Source of the DNA: Ochrobactrum sp. Q0168
GTDB taxonomy: Bacteria; Pseudomonadota; Alphaproteobacteria; Rhizobiales; Rhizobiaceae
Assembly (NCBI RefSeq): GCF_016427605.1
Contig: NZ_JAELXQ010000006.1
Location: forward strand, 1 to 64,000
Length of the DNA stretch: 64,000 bases
Reading direction: 5' to 3'
Position 1 is the first letter of the stretch. Every line of letters begins with the position of its first letter. Made by a program: the position numbers and the translations under genes. This document shows positions 8,032 to 16,575 of this stretch, in pieces. Below the pieces are notes generated by a model. The model ran no database searches. It had not been told where the DNA came from and saw nothing but the letters and a program-made list of their open reading frames with translations.

Positions 8032-9059
8032 GCACATCAATGAATATGTTGCGGATAGGTCCTGTTTCTGTTCGCTGGAAATCGCGCCCCTTGATGATCT
8101 GCTGCCTCTTGCTTGCAGCCATCCTGCTGCTTGCGGTTTTCCATATCGCAACAGGTACAATGTCATTCAGCTCTTCCCAGGTCGTTTCGAGTCTGTTTGG
8201 TGGAAGCGACAACGCGACCGCCGATCGCATAATCCAGCGCGTACGTTTACCTCGCCTTGTCACAGCCTTGTTTGTGGGTGCTTCACTCGGTATGGCAGGC
8301 GCGATCTTCCAATCAATCTCGCGCAATGCCCTTGGCTCGCCCGACGTGATCGGCTTTACGACAGGTGCAGCAACTGGCGCCATTGCACAAATCATATTGT
8401 TCAATGCCGGTCCGCTTGAAACAGCGCTTTCAGCCGTTGCAAGTGGAATGGCGGCGGCAGTTCTTGTGTTTATGTTGGCTGTCAAGGGGCGACGAACCGG
8501 TGGCTATAGGCTTATCCTTGTCGGAATTGGCGTGGGGGCCATTCTTTCGGGCATCAATACCGTACTTCTGGTCGCGGGCGATCTGGACCAGGCCGCGTCG
8601 GCCCAACTCTGGCTATCGGGATCACTCAATACAAGAAGCTGGGCACATGCTGTCCCAGCAATGGTCGGTTTCGCGGTAACCGTGCCGTTGGCGCTTCATT
8701 ACGCCAAATCTGTCAATATCTTGGAAATGGGCGATGATGCAGCATGCCAGCTCGGCATCCAGCCGGAGCGTACGCGTCTGGCAATGGTGTTGGTCGCGGT
8801 CACGCTAACATCTGTTGCTACCGCATCCGCCGGACCGATTTCCTTTGTCGCTCTGGCAGCGCCACAGTTGGCCCGGCGTCTGACGGCGAGTTCGAATGTC
8901 CCACTCATATCGAGTGCCCTTATGGGGGCAACCCTTCTGGTGGTTGCTGACTTGTTAAGCCAGCATGTGCCATTCGGCATCAAAATGCCGATTGGTCTTA
9001 CGACCGGGCTATTAGGGGGACTTTATCTCCTCTGGGTTCTTGCTTGCCAAAAAAAGTGA
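8028..9059 (+). CDS. fepG: Iron-siderophore ABC transporter permease (FepG type)
   Basis: 343 aa, the second FecCD-family permease: RVRLPRLVTALFVGASLGMAGAIFQ, NALGSPDVIGFTTGAATGA, and SAGPISFVALAAPQLARRL. It overlaps fepD by ATGA. It ends the operon; no esterase, ferric reductase or siderophore-interacting protein follows, so the iron-release step must come from elsewhere or from the NtaA-type enzyme of the locus. Confidence 0.88.
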   Translation: MSTSMNMLRIGPVSVRWKSRPLMICCLLLAAILLLAVFHIATGTMSFSSSQVVSSLFGGSDNATADRIIQRVRLPRLVTALFVGASLGMAGAIFQSISRNALGSPDVIGFTTGAATGAIAQIILFNAGPLETALSAVASGMAAAVLVFMLAVKGRRTGGYRLILVGIGVGAILSGINTVLLVAGDLDQAASAQLWLSGSLNTRSWAHAVPAMVGFAVTVPLALHYAKSVNILEMGDDAACQLGIQPERTRLAMVLVAVTLTSVATASAGPISFVALAAPQLARRLTASSNVPLISSALMGATLLVVADLLSQHVPFGIKMPIGLTTGLLGGLYLLWVLACQKK

Positions 9060-9206
9060 TTAGTTCTAGTTGAGAAGCACCGTAAATCAGCGAAACAGAT
9101 GGCTCACGCCAGGACCTTGGCGACGCCGAGCGGCTCGACTGTCTCGTGAGAATTACGCGCAGCGCCGGCCCAGCTTCAACAGAGATGGACCAGCACCCGA
9201 TGCTGC

Positions 9207-10208
9207 TTAGTAATCGGTGATCTTTTTCATGTAGCGGCGACCATCCAGCATGACCTGCTCACGCTTCGCCGCCAGTTTGTAGGCAAATTTCCAAAGCGCA
9301 TCGAAGAAAATCAACGGCACGAAATATCCCTTGAAAGTGTCATCTACGTCAGCGAGATCGAGTTTCGCTGCATCCAGCACCAACATATTGTCCGGCTCGC
9401 CGAAACGGTACAGGAAATCACGGCCACGCTCGGCCAGCGCACGCGTTTCATCGAGCCCAATCATGACGACGAAGCAGGCATTTTTATCGACGACTTCGAA
9501 TGGGCCATGGAAGAACTCATTGGCGTGGATAGCTTGCGAGTTGATCCACAGCATTTCCATGAGCACGCAGATGGAGAATGAATAGGCTGCGCCATAAACC
9601 GGACCGCTAGCCATGGTGTACACGACTTTTTCGCGGCCATAGCGCTCTGCATATCTGGTAAAGGTTTCATCAAAATGCTGCTGACCGCGTTCAATGGCCG
9701 GTTGCAGTGCCGGCAGGCTTTCCAGCAGCCTGGGCAGCAGGCTGGTCTTGTCGCGTAAATCGACAATGCCCGCCAGCAACATGTAAAGCACGCTGTAATT
9801 GCTGTCGGCGCCATCGATAGGAATGCCGGTGGTGTAGGACGCCTGGTATTGCAGCACGTGGTCGGCGGCGGCGGCGAGCGGCGATTGCGGATCCAGCGTC
9901 AGGGAGATCACGCAGGCGCCTCGGCGACGGGCATGTTCTGCCGCCCGCACCGTTTCCTTGGTGGTGCCCGTCTGGGAGCACAGAATGACGATGGCATCGC
10001 TGTTGAGGCGACGCGGGTCGCGTGTGACGAACTCGTCGCCATTATAGACATCAGAGGTCAGCAGTCCCGAATGGCGATCCAGAAAATACTTGCCCGGATG
10101 CATGATTGACAGCGATCCGCCGCAGGCAACCAGAAACACATGCGAAAAATCCCGCTGCGCAAGCGCATTCAAGGTTTCAGCAATATCGGTAGGAAGTTGT
10201 TTGGGCAT
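9207..10208 (-). CDS. SIS-domain sugar isomerase/deglycase (FrlB-like)
   Basis: 333 aa. ATG at 10208 with AGAGGAA upstream; a 24-codon longer frame lacks an SD. Two SIS domains: the first with VACGGSLS and CSQTGTTKETVRAAEH (phosphosugar-binding loops), the second with MASGPVYGAAYS. It resembles fructosamine-6-phosphate deglycases such as FrlB, which cleave a phosphorylated Amadori compound to glucose-6-phosphate and an amine or amino acid. It is divergent from a PfkB kinase that would supply the phosphorylated substrate. Other SIS isomerases (AgaS or GlmS-like) are the alternative; the kinase partner favours deglycase. Confidence 0.75.
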   Translation of the reverse strand: MPKQLPTDIAETLNALAQRDFSHVFLVACGGSLSIMHPGKYFLDRHSGLLTSDVYNGDEFVTRDPRRLNSDAIVILCSQTGTTKETVRAAEHARRRGACVISLTLDPQSPLAAAADHVLQYQASYTTGIPIDGADSNYSVLYMLLAGIVDLRDKTSLLPRLLESLPALQPAIERGQQHFDETFTRYAERYGREKVVYTMASGPVYGAAYSFSICVLMEMLWINSQAIHANEFFHGPFEVVDKNACFVVMIGLDETRALAERGRDFLYRFGEPDNMLVLDAAKLDLADVDDTFKGYFVPLIFFDALWKFAYKLAAKREQVMLDGRRYMKKITDY

Positions 10209-10323
10209 TCTATTCCTCTTTTCAGCGTCTTGAAGAGTCCGGCTGTGCCGATCGGCAGCCGTTCCGGTCCAGTGCAACATTTCCCGGTACCAACCCCGCG
10301 ATACGTTGACAGTTCTACTTTAG

Positions 10324-10341
10324 TGTGCGAACGTTCTCACA
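10324..10341. promoter_or_regulatory. LacI-type operator, copy 1
   Basis: TGTGCGAACGTTCTCACA, a near-perfect palindrome around a central AACGTT, as LacI/GalR proteins prefer. It lies 23 bp before the kinase ATG and within the divergent promoter of the deglycase gene. Its reverse complement matches copy 2 (12457-12474) at 17 of 18 positions. Confidence 0.8.
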
Positions 10342-10364
10342 TCTTGTCAATTGGGAAAATAAGA

Positions 10365-11201
10365 ATGATCAAAATCGCGGCGATGGGCGATAATGTCGTC
10401 GATTGTTACATTTCGCGTCGGGAAATGTTTCCGGGCGGTAATTGTGTCAATGTCGCTATCCATATGAGCCGTTTTGGGGCCGAGGCGGCCTATATCGGCG
10501 TGGTTGCCGCAGATGCGGCCGGAAGGGGCATTCAGGCCGCACTGCGCGACGAGGACGTCGATACTTCGCATCTGCGCATGGAGGCCACAGGCAAGACGGC
10601 CTATTGCATCATTGGTCATCGCGGTAACAATGATCGCTATTTCATCCGCTTTGATCTCGGAGTGTCGATGTTTGAGCCGAGCGCCGCCGATATTCAGTTT
10701 GCGCGCCGGTTCGATGCCGTCCATATCGGTCAGTCGAGCGGCCTTGACGGCTGGCTGGATGCCATTGCGCCGCAACGTCTGTCCTATGATTTCTCCACCC
10801 GTCGCGACGTGGAACACTATCGACGCATCGGCCCGAAATGCTTTCTGGCCGCTGTTTCGGGCGGTGAGCTTTCGCCGGACGAGGTTACGGCGACTATTGC
10901 CTGTCTGCGCGAGAGCGGCGCGGATTGGGTGCTGGTCACCCGCGGCACCAAGGGCGCAGTTCTTGCCGGTGCGCAAGGGGTTTTTCATGCCGAAGCAACG
11001 CCGATTGTGGCGGTTGACACGTTAGGCGCTGGTGACAGTTTCATCGCCCGCACCCTTTATGGCCTGGTGAAAGGCGAGGTGCCCGCAACATTGCTACAGG
11101 CGGCGTCACGCGTTGCTGCGGCGACATGTGGCCAATATGGTGGTACAGGTCATGCCGCGCCGATTGATCTCGGCGAGCCTATAGCCGAGTTGCAGGATTG
11201 A
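10365..11201 (+). CDS. PfkB-family sugar kinase (FrlD-like fructosamine kinase)
   Basis: 278 aa. ATG at 10365 (MIKIAAMGDNVVDCY) is the natural ribokinase-fold start; the upstream extension has no SD and reads through the operator. Family marks are the GGNCVNVAIH motif near residue 25, AAYIGVVAADAAGR, and the C-terminal catalytic DTLGAGDSFIAR with the base Asp. FrlD-type enzymes phosphorylate fructoselysine or related Amadori compounds at O6 in the cytoplasm. It is divergent from the SIS gene and convergent with the LacI gene (25-bp gap). Substrate assignment is from context. Confidence 0.8.
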   Translation: MIKIAAMGDNVVDCYISRREMFPGGNCVNVAIHMSRFGAEAAYIGVVAADAAGRGIQAALRDEDVDTSHLRMEATGKTAYCIIGHRGNNDRYFIRFDLGVSMFEPSAADIQFARRFDAVHIGQSSGLDGWLDAIAPQRLSYDFSTRRDVEHYRRIGPKCFLAAVSGGELSPDEVTATIACLRESGADWVLVTRGTKGAVLAGAQGVFHAEATPIVAVDTLGAGDSFIARTLYGLVKGEVPATLLQAASRVAAATCGQYGGTGHAAPIDLGEPIAELQD

Positions 11202-11226
11202 GCTCGCTGCGCATGTCTTTTTGAGG

Positions 11227-12339
11227 TTAAGACCGGCCAGATCCACCGGGATGGCGGGCGAGCGAACAACGGGGCTGCCATTCGGCATGCAGCACGATAT
11301 CCTGCTGCGCCCGATCGGCGCTATCGAGCCGCTCCAGGACCAGACGGGCCGCGGCTTCGCCAACCTCGAGCAGCGGCTGCCGGATTGCCGTCAGTTTAGG
11401 GGTAAAGAACGACATCCAGTCCAGATCGTCGAAGCAGACCACGGACAGTTGCTGCGGAATGGAAATATCGAGTTCGCTGATTGCCAGCATGGCGCCGGCT
11501 GACATCAATCCATCGGTGGTAAACAGCGCTGAAGGCGGGGTTTCCCGGGTCAGCAACGCGATGGCGTGCTGGCGGGCAATATCGATCGAATAGCTGCCCA
11601 CCTGGGCAACGAGGCTCGGATCAAAGGCGATCCCGGCTTCCTCATGAGCTTCGATATAGCCGAGCAGACGTTGCCAGCTCGGATAAAGCGATGAAATATC
11701 GATTTTCTTGTGCTGGCGGTCGTGAAGAAATGCGTTGAGATTCTTGTAGCGGCCATGCTCGAGTTCCGCTAGTACGCCAATCCGACTATGGCCGTCGAGA
11801 ATCATTTGGGTCACTGCGGCGTGGGCGGCCTGGCGGCCATTGACGGTCACCGAATCCGCCTTCAATCCCTTCACGCGGCGATCGATCTGAACCACCGGAC
11901 AGCCGCTGGCAACGACATCGTGCAAGTGCTGCGCCTTGAGAATATCACAGGGCGCAATGATGATGCCGTCGGCCTGCTTTTCGCGCAGAAGATCCACTGC
12001 CTCCAGCTCACGATCGATCGATTCATCGCTGTTGGTGACGATCAAGCCAAAGCCGCGCGCACGAACCACATCGGAAATACCGCGCAGAATACTGGCGTAA
12101 AACGGGCTTTGCATGTCGCCCGCGACAACGCCTATGGTCTTGCTGCGCCCGGTGATAAGACTGCGTGCCAGCAGATTGGGGCGATAGCCCAGCATATCAG
12201 CGGATTTCTTCACCTTGTCGCGGATTTCTTCGCTGGTATAGCCATAGCCGCCCAATACACGTCCGGCGGTCGCGGTGCTGACGCCGGCCAGGCGCGCCAC
12301 ATCGGCAATGGTCGTCTTGTCGGCGCGTCGTTCACTCAT
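11227..12339 (-). CDS. LacI-family transcriptional repressor
   Basis: 370 aa. N-terminal HTH TTIADVARLAGVSTATAGRVL, hinge helix NLLARSLITGRSKTIGVV, then a periplasmic-binding-like effector domain (SPFYASILRGISDVVRARG, VVQIDRRV, TDGLMSAGAMLAI). Its own gene lies between the two operator copies it most likely binds, one before the kinase/SIS pair and one before the transporter operon. The inducer would be the imported compound or its phosphate, which is an inference. Confidence 0.88.
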   Translation of the reverse strand: MSERRADKTTIADVARLAGVSTATAGRVLGGYGYTSEEIRDKVKKSADMLGYRPNLLARSLITGRSKTIGVVAGDMQSPFYASILRGISDVVRARGFGLIVTNSDESIDRELEAVDLLREKQADGIIIAPCDILKAQHLHDVVASGCPVVQIDRRVKGLKADSVTVNGRQAAHAAVTQMILDGHSRIGVLAELEHGRYKNLNAFLHDRQHKKIDISSLYPSWQRLLGYIEAHEEAGIAFDPSLVAQVGSYSIDIARQHAIALLTRETPPSALFTTDGLMSAGAMLAISELDISIPQQLSVVCFDDLDWMSFFTPKLTAIRQPLLEVGEAAARLVLERLDSADRAQQDIVLHAEWQPRCSLARHPGGSGRS

Positions 12340-12456
12340 GTCTGCGCGTTCCTTCCAAGCAGTTTCACGCTGCTCAATACCCGTACCGTTTCATAGGCGA
12401 TGATGGGCCTGATCTCAACTTTCAACTTGACGGATGCGATTAATCAATGGCTATAT

Positions 12457-12474
12457 TGTGAGAACGTTCGCATA
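12457..12474. promoter_or_regulatory. LacI-type operator, copy 2
   Basis: TGTGAGAACGTTCGCATA lies between the LacI gene start (12339) and the transporter binding-protein gene (12544). It is the inverted copy of the site at 10324-10341. Binding here would repress both the importer operon and the regulator itself. Confidence 0.8.
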
Positions 12475-12543
12475 TCATTATCAGCAACGCAAGTAGAAGA
12501 CGAGCCCCGAACGGGGATAAAATTCCAATCAAAGGGGAGATAA

Positions 12544-13419
12544 ATGACCAATCGTCGCAAAACCGCATCCCGGCGCATGATGGTAGCGCTGGCGGCGCTG
12601 GCCACGGCCGCCAGCATCACCTCGGTGCATGCCGCACCGATCAAGGCACTACAGGACGCTGTGCCGGAGAATTACAGGAAGGGCGTCAAGATTGCTGCCT
12701 TCAATGACTGGCCACCGGACGAGTTTGTCGAAGACGGCGTCCTGAAAGGCTGGAGCATCGACATGGCCAAAGCCATGTCGGAACGCATTGGCGTGACATT
12801 CGAATTTACCGCAACCAGTTTCGACGCCATCATTCCGGGCCTGGCCAGCAAGCGTTTTGACGCCGGATTTTCTTCCTTCGGTGTGACGCCGGAACGGCTT
12901 GATTCGCTTGATTTCATTCCTCAGCGCAAGGAAGGCACCGCCTATGCCTTCTTGAAAGGCAAGGACTTTTCCATCAAGTCGGAAAAAGATCTGTGCGGCC
13001 ATAGCGTTGCAGTGATGACAGGTGCCTGGGACTACCAATATCTGAAGGAAAAGAGCGCGGAATTGTGCGAATCCGCCGGTGAGAAGCCGATTAACCTGCA
13101 GCAATTCACCACCCAGAACGCCGCCGAACTGGCTGTGTCCTCGGGGCGTGTTGAGATGGTGGCGGCCGGATCGGCAAAAATGCACTATATGGCCAAGATT
13201 ACGGGGCGCTTCAGCGTATCTGAACTGGTCAGCAATCCGGTCTTCAACGGCATTGGCGTGCGCAAGGGTGATGCGCTTGGGCCAGTTTTCCGTGATGCCA
13301 TCCAGTCCATGATCGATGACGGCTCCTACAAGGAAATCATGGCAAAGTGGGGCGTTGATGGCGCCGGCACCCTGGAAAAGGCGGTTCTGGTTACTAAGGA
13401 CGATCCGGAGCCAAAATAG
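12544..13419 (+). CDS. Amino-acid-type ABC transporter binding protein (family 3)
   Basis: 291 aa. ATG at 12544 after GGGGAGATAA. Signal peptide of about 30 residues (VHAAP). The family 3 fold shows VKIAAFNDWPPDEFVEDGVLKGWSIDMAKAM, FDAIIPGLASKRFDAGFSSFGVTPER, then LCGHSVAVMTGAWDYQYLKE and NGIGVRKGD. Such proteins bind amino acids, opines and amino-sugar conjugates in the periplasm. It heads an operon with permease, ATPase and an OCD-family enzyme under the LacI operator. With the kinase/deglycase pair nearby, an Amadori compound or opine is a plausible ligand. Confidence 0.87.
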   Translation: MTNRRKTASRRMMVALAALATAASITSVHAAPIKALQDAVPENYRKGVKIAAFNDWPPDEFVEDGVLKGWSIDMAKAMSERIGVTFEFTATSFDAIIPGLASKRFDAGFSSFGVTPERLDSLDFIPQRKEGTAYAFLKGKDFSIKSEKDLCGHSVAVMTGAWDYQYLKEKSAELCESAGEKPINLQQFTTQNAAELAVSSGRVEMVAAGSAKMHYMAKITGRFSVSELVSNPVFNGIGVRKGDALGPVFRDAIQSMIDDGSYKEIMAKWGVDGAGTLEKAVLVTKDDPEPK

Positions 13420-13490
13420 TCAGGGCTGATTGAAGGAGAACGCCGTCAGCCGGCGGCGGTGCGAATACAGCCGCGGTCCATCACACAAGG

Positions 13491-13513
13491 GCCGGCCCGG
13501 AACACGGGCTGGC
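13491..13513 (+). terminator. Stem-loop after the binding-protein gene (attenuator candidate)
   Basis: GCCGGCCCG-GAACA-CGGGCTGGC forms a 9-bp GC-rich stem (one G-U) in the 154-bp gap between binding protein and permease. No strong T run follows. Such stems often stabilise the upstream mRNA or attenuate, so that binding protein outnumbers permease. Confidence 0.55.
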
Positions 13514-13573
13514 GGGTTTGGTGAGTTCGAATACGAATTTCGCTAAACACGATACGGTAGTCTGGAGTAAATC

Positions 13574-14500
13574 ATGGCAAGAACAGCAAAGACGGTCGCG
13601 CACCGGCCGGATATACATAGTGTCAAACCGATACCCGTGCGCCATCCGTCTCGATGGATCACCGGCGCCGTGCTCATTCTGATCGCATTGAGTTTTGTCA
13701 ATATGCTGGCGACCAATGAGAACCTGCAATGGAACATTGTTGTGCGCTACATGTTTCATCCCGACATTCTCGCTGGCTTGGCGCGCACGCTGTTCCTGAC
13801 TTTTGCCGCAATGATCTTCGGTTTTGCAATCGGCATCATACTGGCCGTGATGCGCCTTTCGGCCAATCCGGTGCTGCAATGGGCAAGCTGGCTGTGGATA
13901 TGGTTCTTTCGCGGCGTTCCACCCCTGGTTCAGCTGATTTTCTGGTACAATCTGGCGCTTCTGGTTCCCAATCTGACCATTGGCATTCCGTTCGGGCCGA
14001 CCTTGTGGTCCTGGGACATGAACACGCTGATCACGCCGATGAGTGCAGCATTGCTTGGCCTGTCCTTTACAGAAAGCGCCTATGCCGCCGAAACCATCCG
14101 CGCTGGCATCCAGGCGATCAATCCGGGCCAGACCGAGGCCGCCGCGACACTTGGCATGACGCGGTTTCAGATCATGAAGCGCATCGTGCTGCCGCAGGCA
14201 ATCCGTATTATCATTCCGCCGATCGGCAATGACACCATTTCAATGCTGAAATTCACGTCGCTGGTCAGCGTGCTTGCCTTGCCCGATCTGCTCTATTCGG
14301 CGCAAATGATTTATTCGCGCACATATCAGACCATTCCGCTGCTGATCGTGGCTACGATCTGGTATCTCATTCTGTCAACCGCCCTGACGATCATCGAACA
14401 CCATATCGAGAACCACCTGAAATCCCGGCAGATCACCCGTTCCGCGTCATTCCTGTCCAGACTGCTGCCCTTCAAATTTGCGCTTGGATATCAAAAATGA
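13574..14500 (+). CDS. Amino-acid ABC transporter permease (HisMQ type)
   Basis: 308 aa. An extended N-terminus with one TM, then the family core: [34 protein letters not shown], and the EAA loop [28 protein letters not shown] that docks the ATPase. ATG at 13574 follows GGAGTAAATC. A single permease gene implies a homodimer. Its stop overlaps the ATPase start (ATGA). Confidence 0.88.
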   Translation: MARTAKTVAHRPDIHSVKPIPVRHPSRWITGAVLILIALSFVNMLATNENLQWNIVVRYMFHPDILAGLARTLFLTFAAMIFGFAIGIILAVMRLSANPVLQWASWLWIWFFRGVPPLVQLIFWYNLALLVPNLTIGIPFGPTLWSWDMNTLITPMSAALLGLSFTESAYAAETIRAGIQAINPGQTEAAATLGMTRFQIMKRIVLPQAIRIIIPPIGNDTISMLKFTSLVSVLALPDLLYSAQMIYSRTYQTIPLLIVATIWYLILSTALTIIEHHIENHLKSRQITRSASFLSRLLPFKFALGYQK

Positions 14501-15276
14501 ATGAAACGCCCGCGAGCTTGCCACTGCTGCAGGTGGAAAGACTGACCAAATCTTTTGGCAATCACCGGGTGCTCGACGGCATCGACATGACGGTGGAAAA
14601 GGGGGACGTGACCTGCATTGTCGGCCCATCCGGCTCCGGCAAAAGCACATTGCTGCGCTGCCTGAACTATCTCGAAGTGCCGGATTCCGGTGCCGTGTTG
14701 CTGGAAGGCGAGCCGATCGGCATGCGTTGGCAGGGTGAGCGGCTTTATACGATGTCCTTCAACGAACTGGCACGCCAGCGCCAGAAAATGGGCATGGTGT
14801 TCCAGGGCTTCCATCTCTTCCGCCATAAGACCGTGGTGGAAAACATCATCGAGGCGCCTATGATCGTACGCAAGATAGGTCGCCAGTCGGCCACCGCCGC
14901 AGCGATGAAGCTGCTGGAAAAAGTCGGCCTTACCGAGCGCGCGAATTATTATCCCGACCAGCTCTCCGGTGGGCAGCAGCAACGCGTGGCGATTGCCCGT
15001 TCATTGGCGATGCAGCCTCGGCTGATGCTTTTTGATGAACCCACATCAGCTCTTGATCCGGAACTGGTCGGTGAGGTTCTGGCGGTGATGCGCCAGTTGG
15101 CCGAAGATGGCGTGACCATGATTGTCGTCACGCATGAAATGAACTTCGCTCGCGAAGTCGCCGACCATCTGATTTTCATGGATGGTGGCGTGATTGTTGA
15201 ATCCGGCCCGCCTAAAAAGGTTATGGGTAATCCACAACATCCGCGTACTAAAAGTTTTTTGAAGCGCGTGGCGTGA
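14497..15276 (+). CDS. Amino-acid ABC transporter ATP-binding protein
   Basis: 259 aa. Walker [11 protein letters not shown]-loop [17 protein letters not shown], signature LSGGQQQRV, Walker [18 protein letters not shown]-loop VTHEMNFA: the GlnQ/HisP class. It overlaps the permease by 4 nt and is followed 9 nt later by the OCD-family gene, so all are one operon. Confidence 0.9.
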   Translation: MNETPASLPLLQVERLTKSFGNHRVLDGIDMTVEKGDVTCIVGPSGSGKSTLLRCLNYLEVPDSGAVLLEGEPIGMRWQGERLYTMSFNELARQRQKMGMVFQGFHLFRHKTVVENIIEAPMIVRKIGRQSATAAAMKLLEKVGLTERANYYPDQLSGGQQQRVAIARSLAMQPRLMLFDEPTSALDPELVGEVLAVMRQLAEDGVTMIVVTHEMNFAREVADHLIFMDGGVIVESGPPKKVMGNPQHPRTKSFLKRVA

Positions 15277-15285
15277 CAGGAACGA

Positions 15286-16230
15286 ATGATGATAATTCTC
15301 AATGCACAGCAAACCGAAGCCGCGCTCGATTATCCGGGATTGATCGAAGCCTTGCGTCAAGCGCATGAGAGCGGCAAACGACCGCAAAGCGACACTACCG
15401 TGCTTCAGGATCGGAAAAGCGCAGACAACCAGTTTGTGTCCCTGGTAGCTTGGCTCGAAGGGGAGGCGGTTGCCGTCAAGCTGGTCGGTGTTTTCCCTGC
15501 GAATGTCAAACTTCCTGTGGCCCAATCTTCGATCCAGGGCACGGTAATGCTGTTCAGCGGCCTGACCGGCGAAGCACTCATGGTCTGTGATGGCGCCATT
15601 GAAACCTTCAAGAAGACGGCGGCAGATTCGGCACTTGGCGCCAGCCTGCTGGCGCGCAAGGACGCCCGTACCTTGCTGGTGGTTGGTGCCGGGGGGCTAG
15701 CGCCCCATGTGGTGCAGGCTCATTGCGCCAGCCGACCGTCGATCGATCAAGTCTTAATCTGGAACCGCAACTTCGACAGGGCCGAAAAACTTGCCAGCCG
15801 AATTGACATTGCTGGCGTCAACATCGTTGCCGTGGAGGATCTCGATAACACAGTCTCGACGGCGGACGTGATATCGTGTGTCACCATGTCGACCAGTCCG
15901 CTGGTTAAGGGAAAGCTCCTCAAAGAGGGCGCTCATGTTGATCTGATCGGTGCCTATATGCCAGACATGCGTGAAGCCGATGATGACGTGTTCCGTCGTG
16001 CCGGACGGGTATTTGTCGATACGCGCCATTGCTGTGATGGTTCGGGTGAACTCGGAATTCCGCTCGCTACAGGACTTATCAACCATGAGCAAATCGAAGC
16101 TGATCTGATTGAGCTATGTCAGGGAAAACATCCAGGCCGCAGCGACGACCGCCAGATCACCGTCTACAAAAATGTTGGCGGCGGGCATCTCGATCTGTTT
16201 ACCGCGCAATACCTGTACAGCACTCTTTAA
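15286..16230 (+). CDS. Ornithine cyclodeaminase / mu-crystallin family enzyme
   Basis: 314 aa. Family marks are a lysine-bearing strand AVAVKLVGVFP, an NAD-binding loop VVGAGGLAPH near residue 130, and VDLIGAYMPDMREAD with the expected acid late in the protein. The family includes ornithine cyclodeaminase, alanine dehydrogenase, ketimine reductases and opine-pathway enzymes, so the exact reaction is open. It is the last gene of the LacI-controlled importer operon, suggesting that it acts on the amino-acid half released by the deglycase. ATG at 15286 (or the next codon) follows AGGAACGA. Confidence 0.8.
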   Translation: MMIILNAQQTEAALDYPGLIEALRQAHESGKRPQSDTTVLQDRKSADNQFVSLVAWLEGEAVAVKLVGVFPANVKLPVAQSSIQGTVMLFSGLTGEALMVCDGAIETFKKTAADSALGASLLARKDARTLLVVGAGGLAPHVVQAHCASRPSIDQVLIWNRNFDRAEKLASRIDIAGVNIVAVEDLDNTVSTADVISCVTMSTSPLVKGKLLKEGAHVDLIGAYMPDMREADDDVFRRAGRVFVDTRHCCDGSGELGIPLATGLINHEQIEADLIELCQGKHPGRSDDRQITVYKNVGGGHLDLFTAQYLYSTL

Positions 16231-16290
16231 GAGGGATGCCACGTTCAACAAGCACGGTATTGAACACCGGATGGCTGTGAAGACCCGTTG

Positions 16291-16305
16291 TTGACTGGCA
16301 ATCAG
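16291..16305 (+). repeat. Short dispersed repeat TTGACTGGCAATCAG
   Basis: Identical over 15 nt to 200-214, and identical over 13 nt to 33830-33842 (TTGACTGGCAATC). A weaker CTGGCAATCA copy lies at about 31761. Each copy sits in a spacer that also contains broken gene pieces. Nature unknown; possibly a fragment of a miniature element or a shared ancestral coding segment. Confidence 0.5.
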
Positions 16306-16343
16306 CACCTGACCCAATGGCTGGCATTCTCGCAAATTGTATT

Positions 16344-16537
16344 ATGCCGGGCTTCGTGCAAACCGAAATCTCAATGAAATGAGCGAGAACGCGATTGCGC
16401 TTTCGGCTCCGAAGATTCCATTGAAACGTCTTGGCACAAATGGCGATATTGCAGCCCGGATCCTGTGGATAGCATTGAAGGAACGCAACTTCGTCACCGG
16501 CGCTGCATTTGATGCCTACGGCGGACGATCCAGCTAG
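16344..16537 (+). pseudogene. SDR oxidoreductase C-terminal remnant
   Basis: One frame reads MPGFVQTEISMK then stops. A shifted frame continues IPLKRLGTNGDIAARILWIA and FVTGAAFDAYGGRSS to a stop. These are the C-terminal third of a classical short-chain dehydrogenase: the PGxVxTE loop, the RLGxxxDIA segment and a VTG..xDxxGG end. The Rossmann fold and catalytic YxxxK are missing and a frameshift splits the rest, so it is dead. The short repeat at 16291-16305 abuts its broken left end. Confidence 0.75.
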
Positions 16538-16575
16538 TATTGCAATTCAGGAGCATTCCACAAATGGCACCTGCG

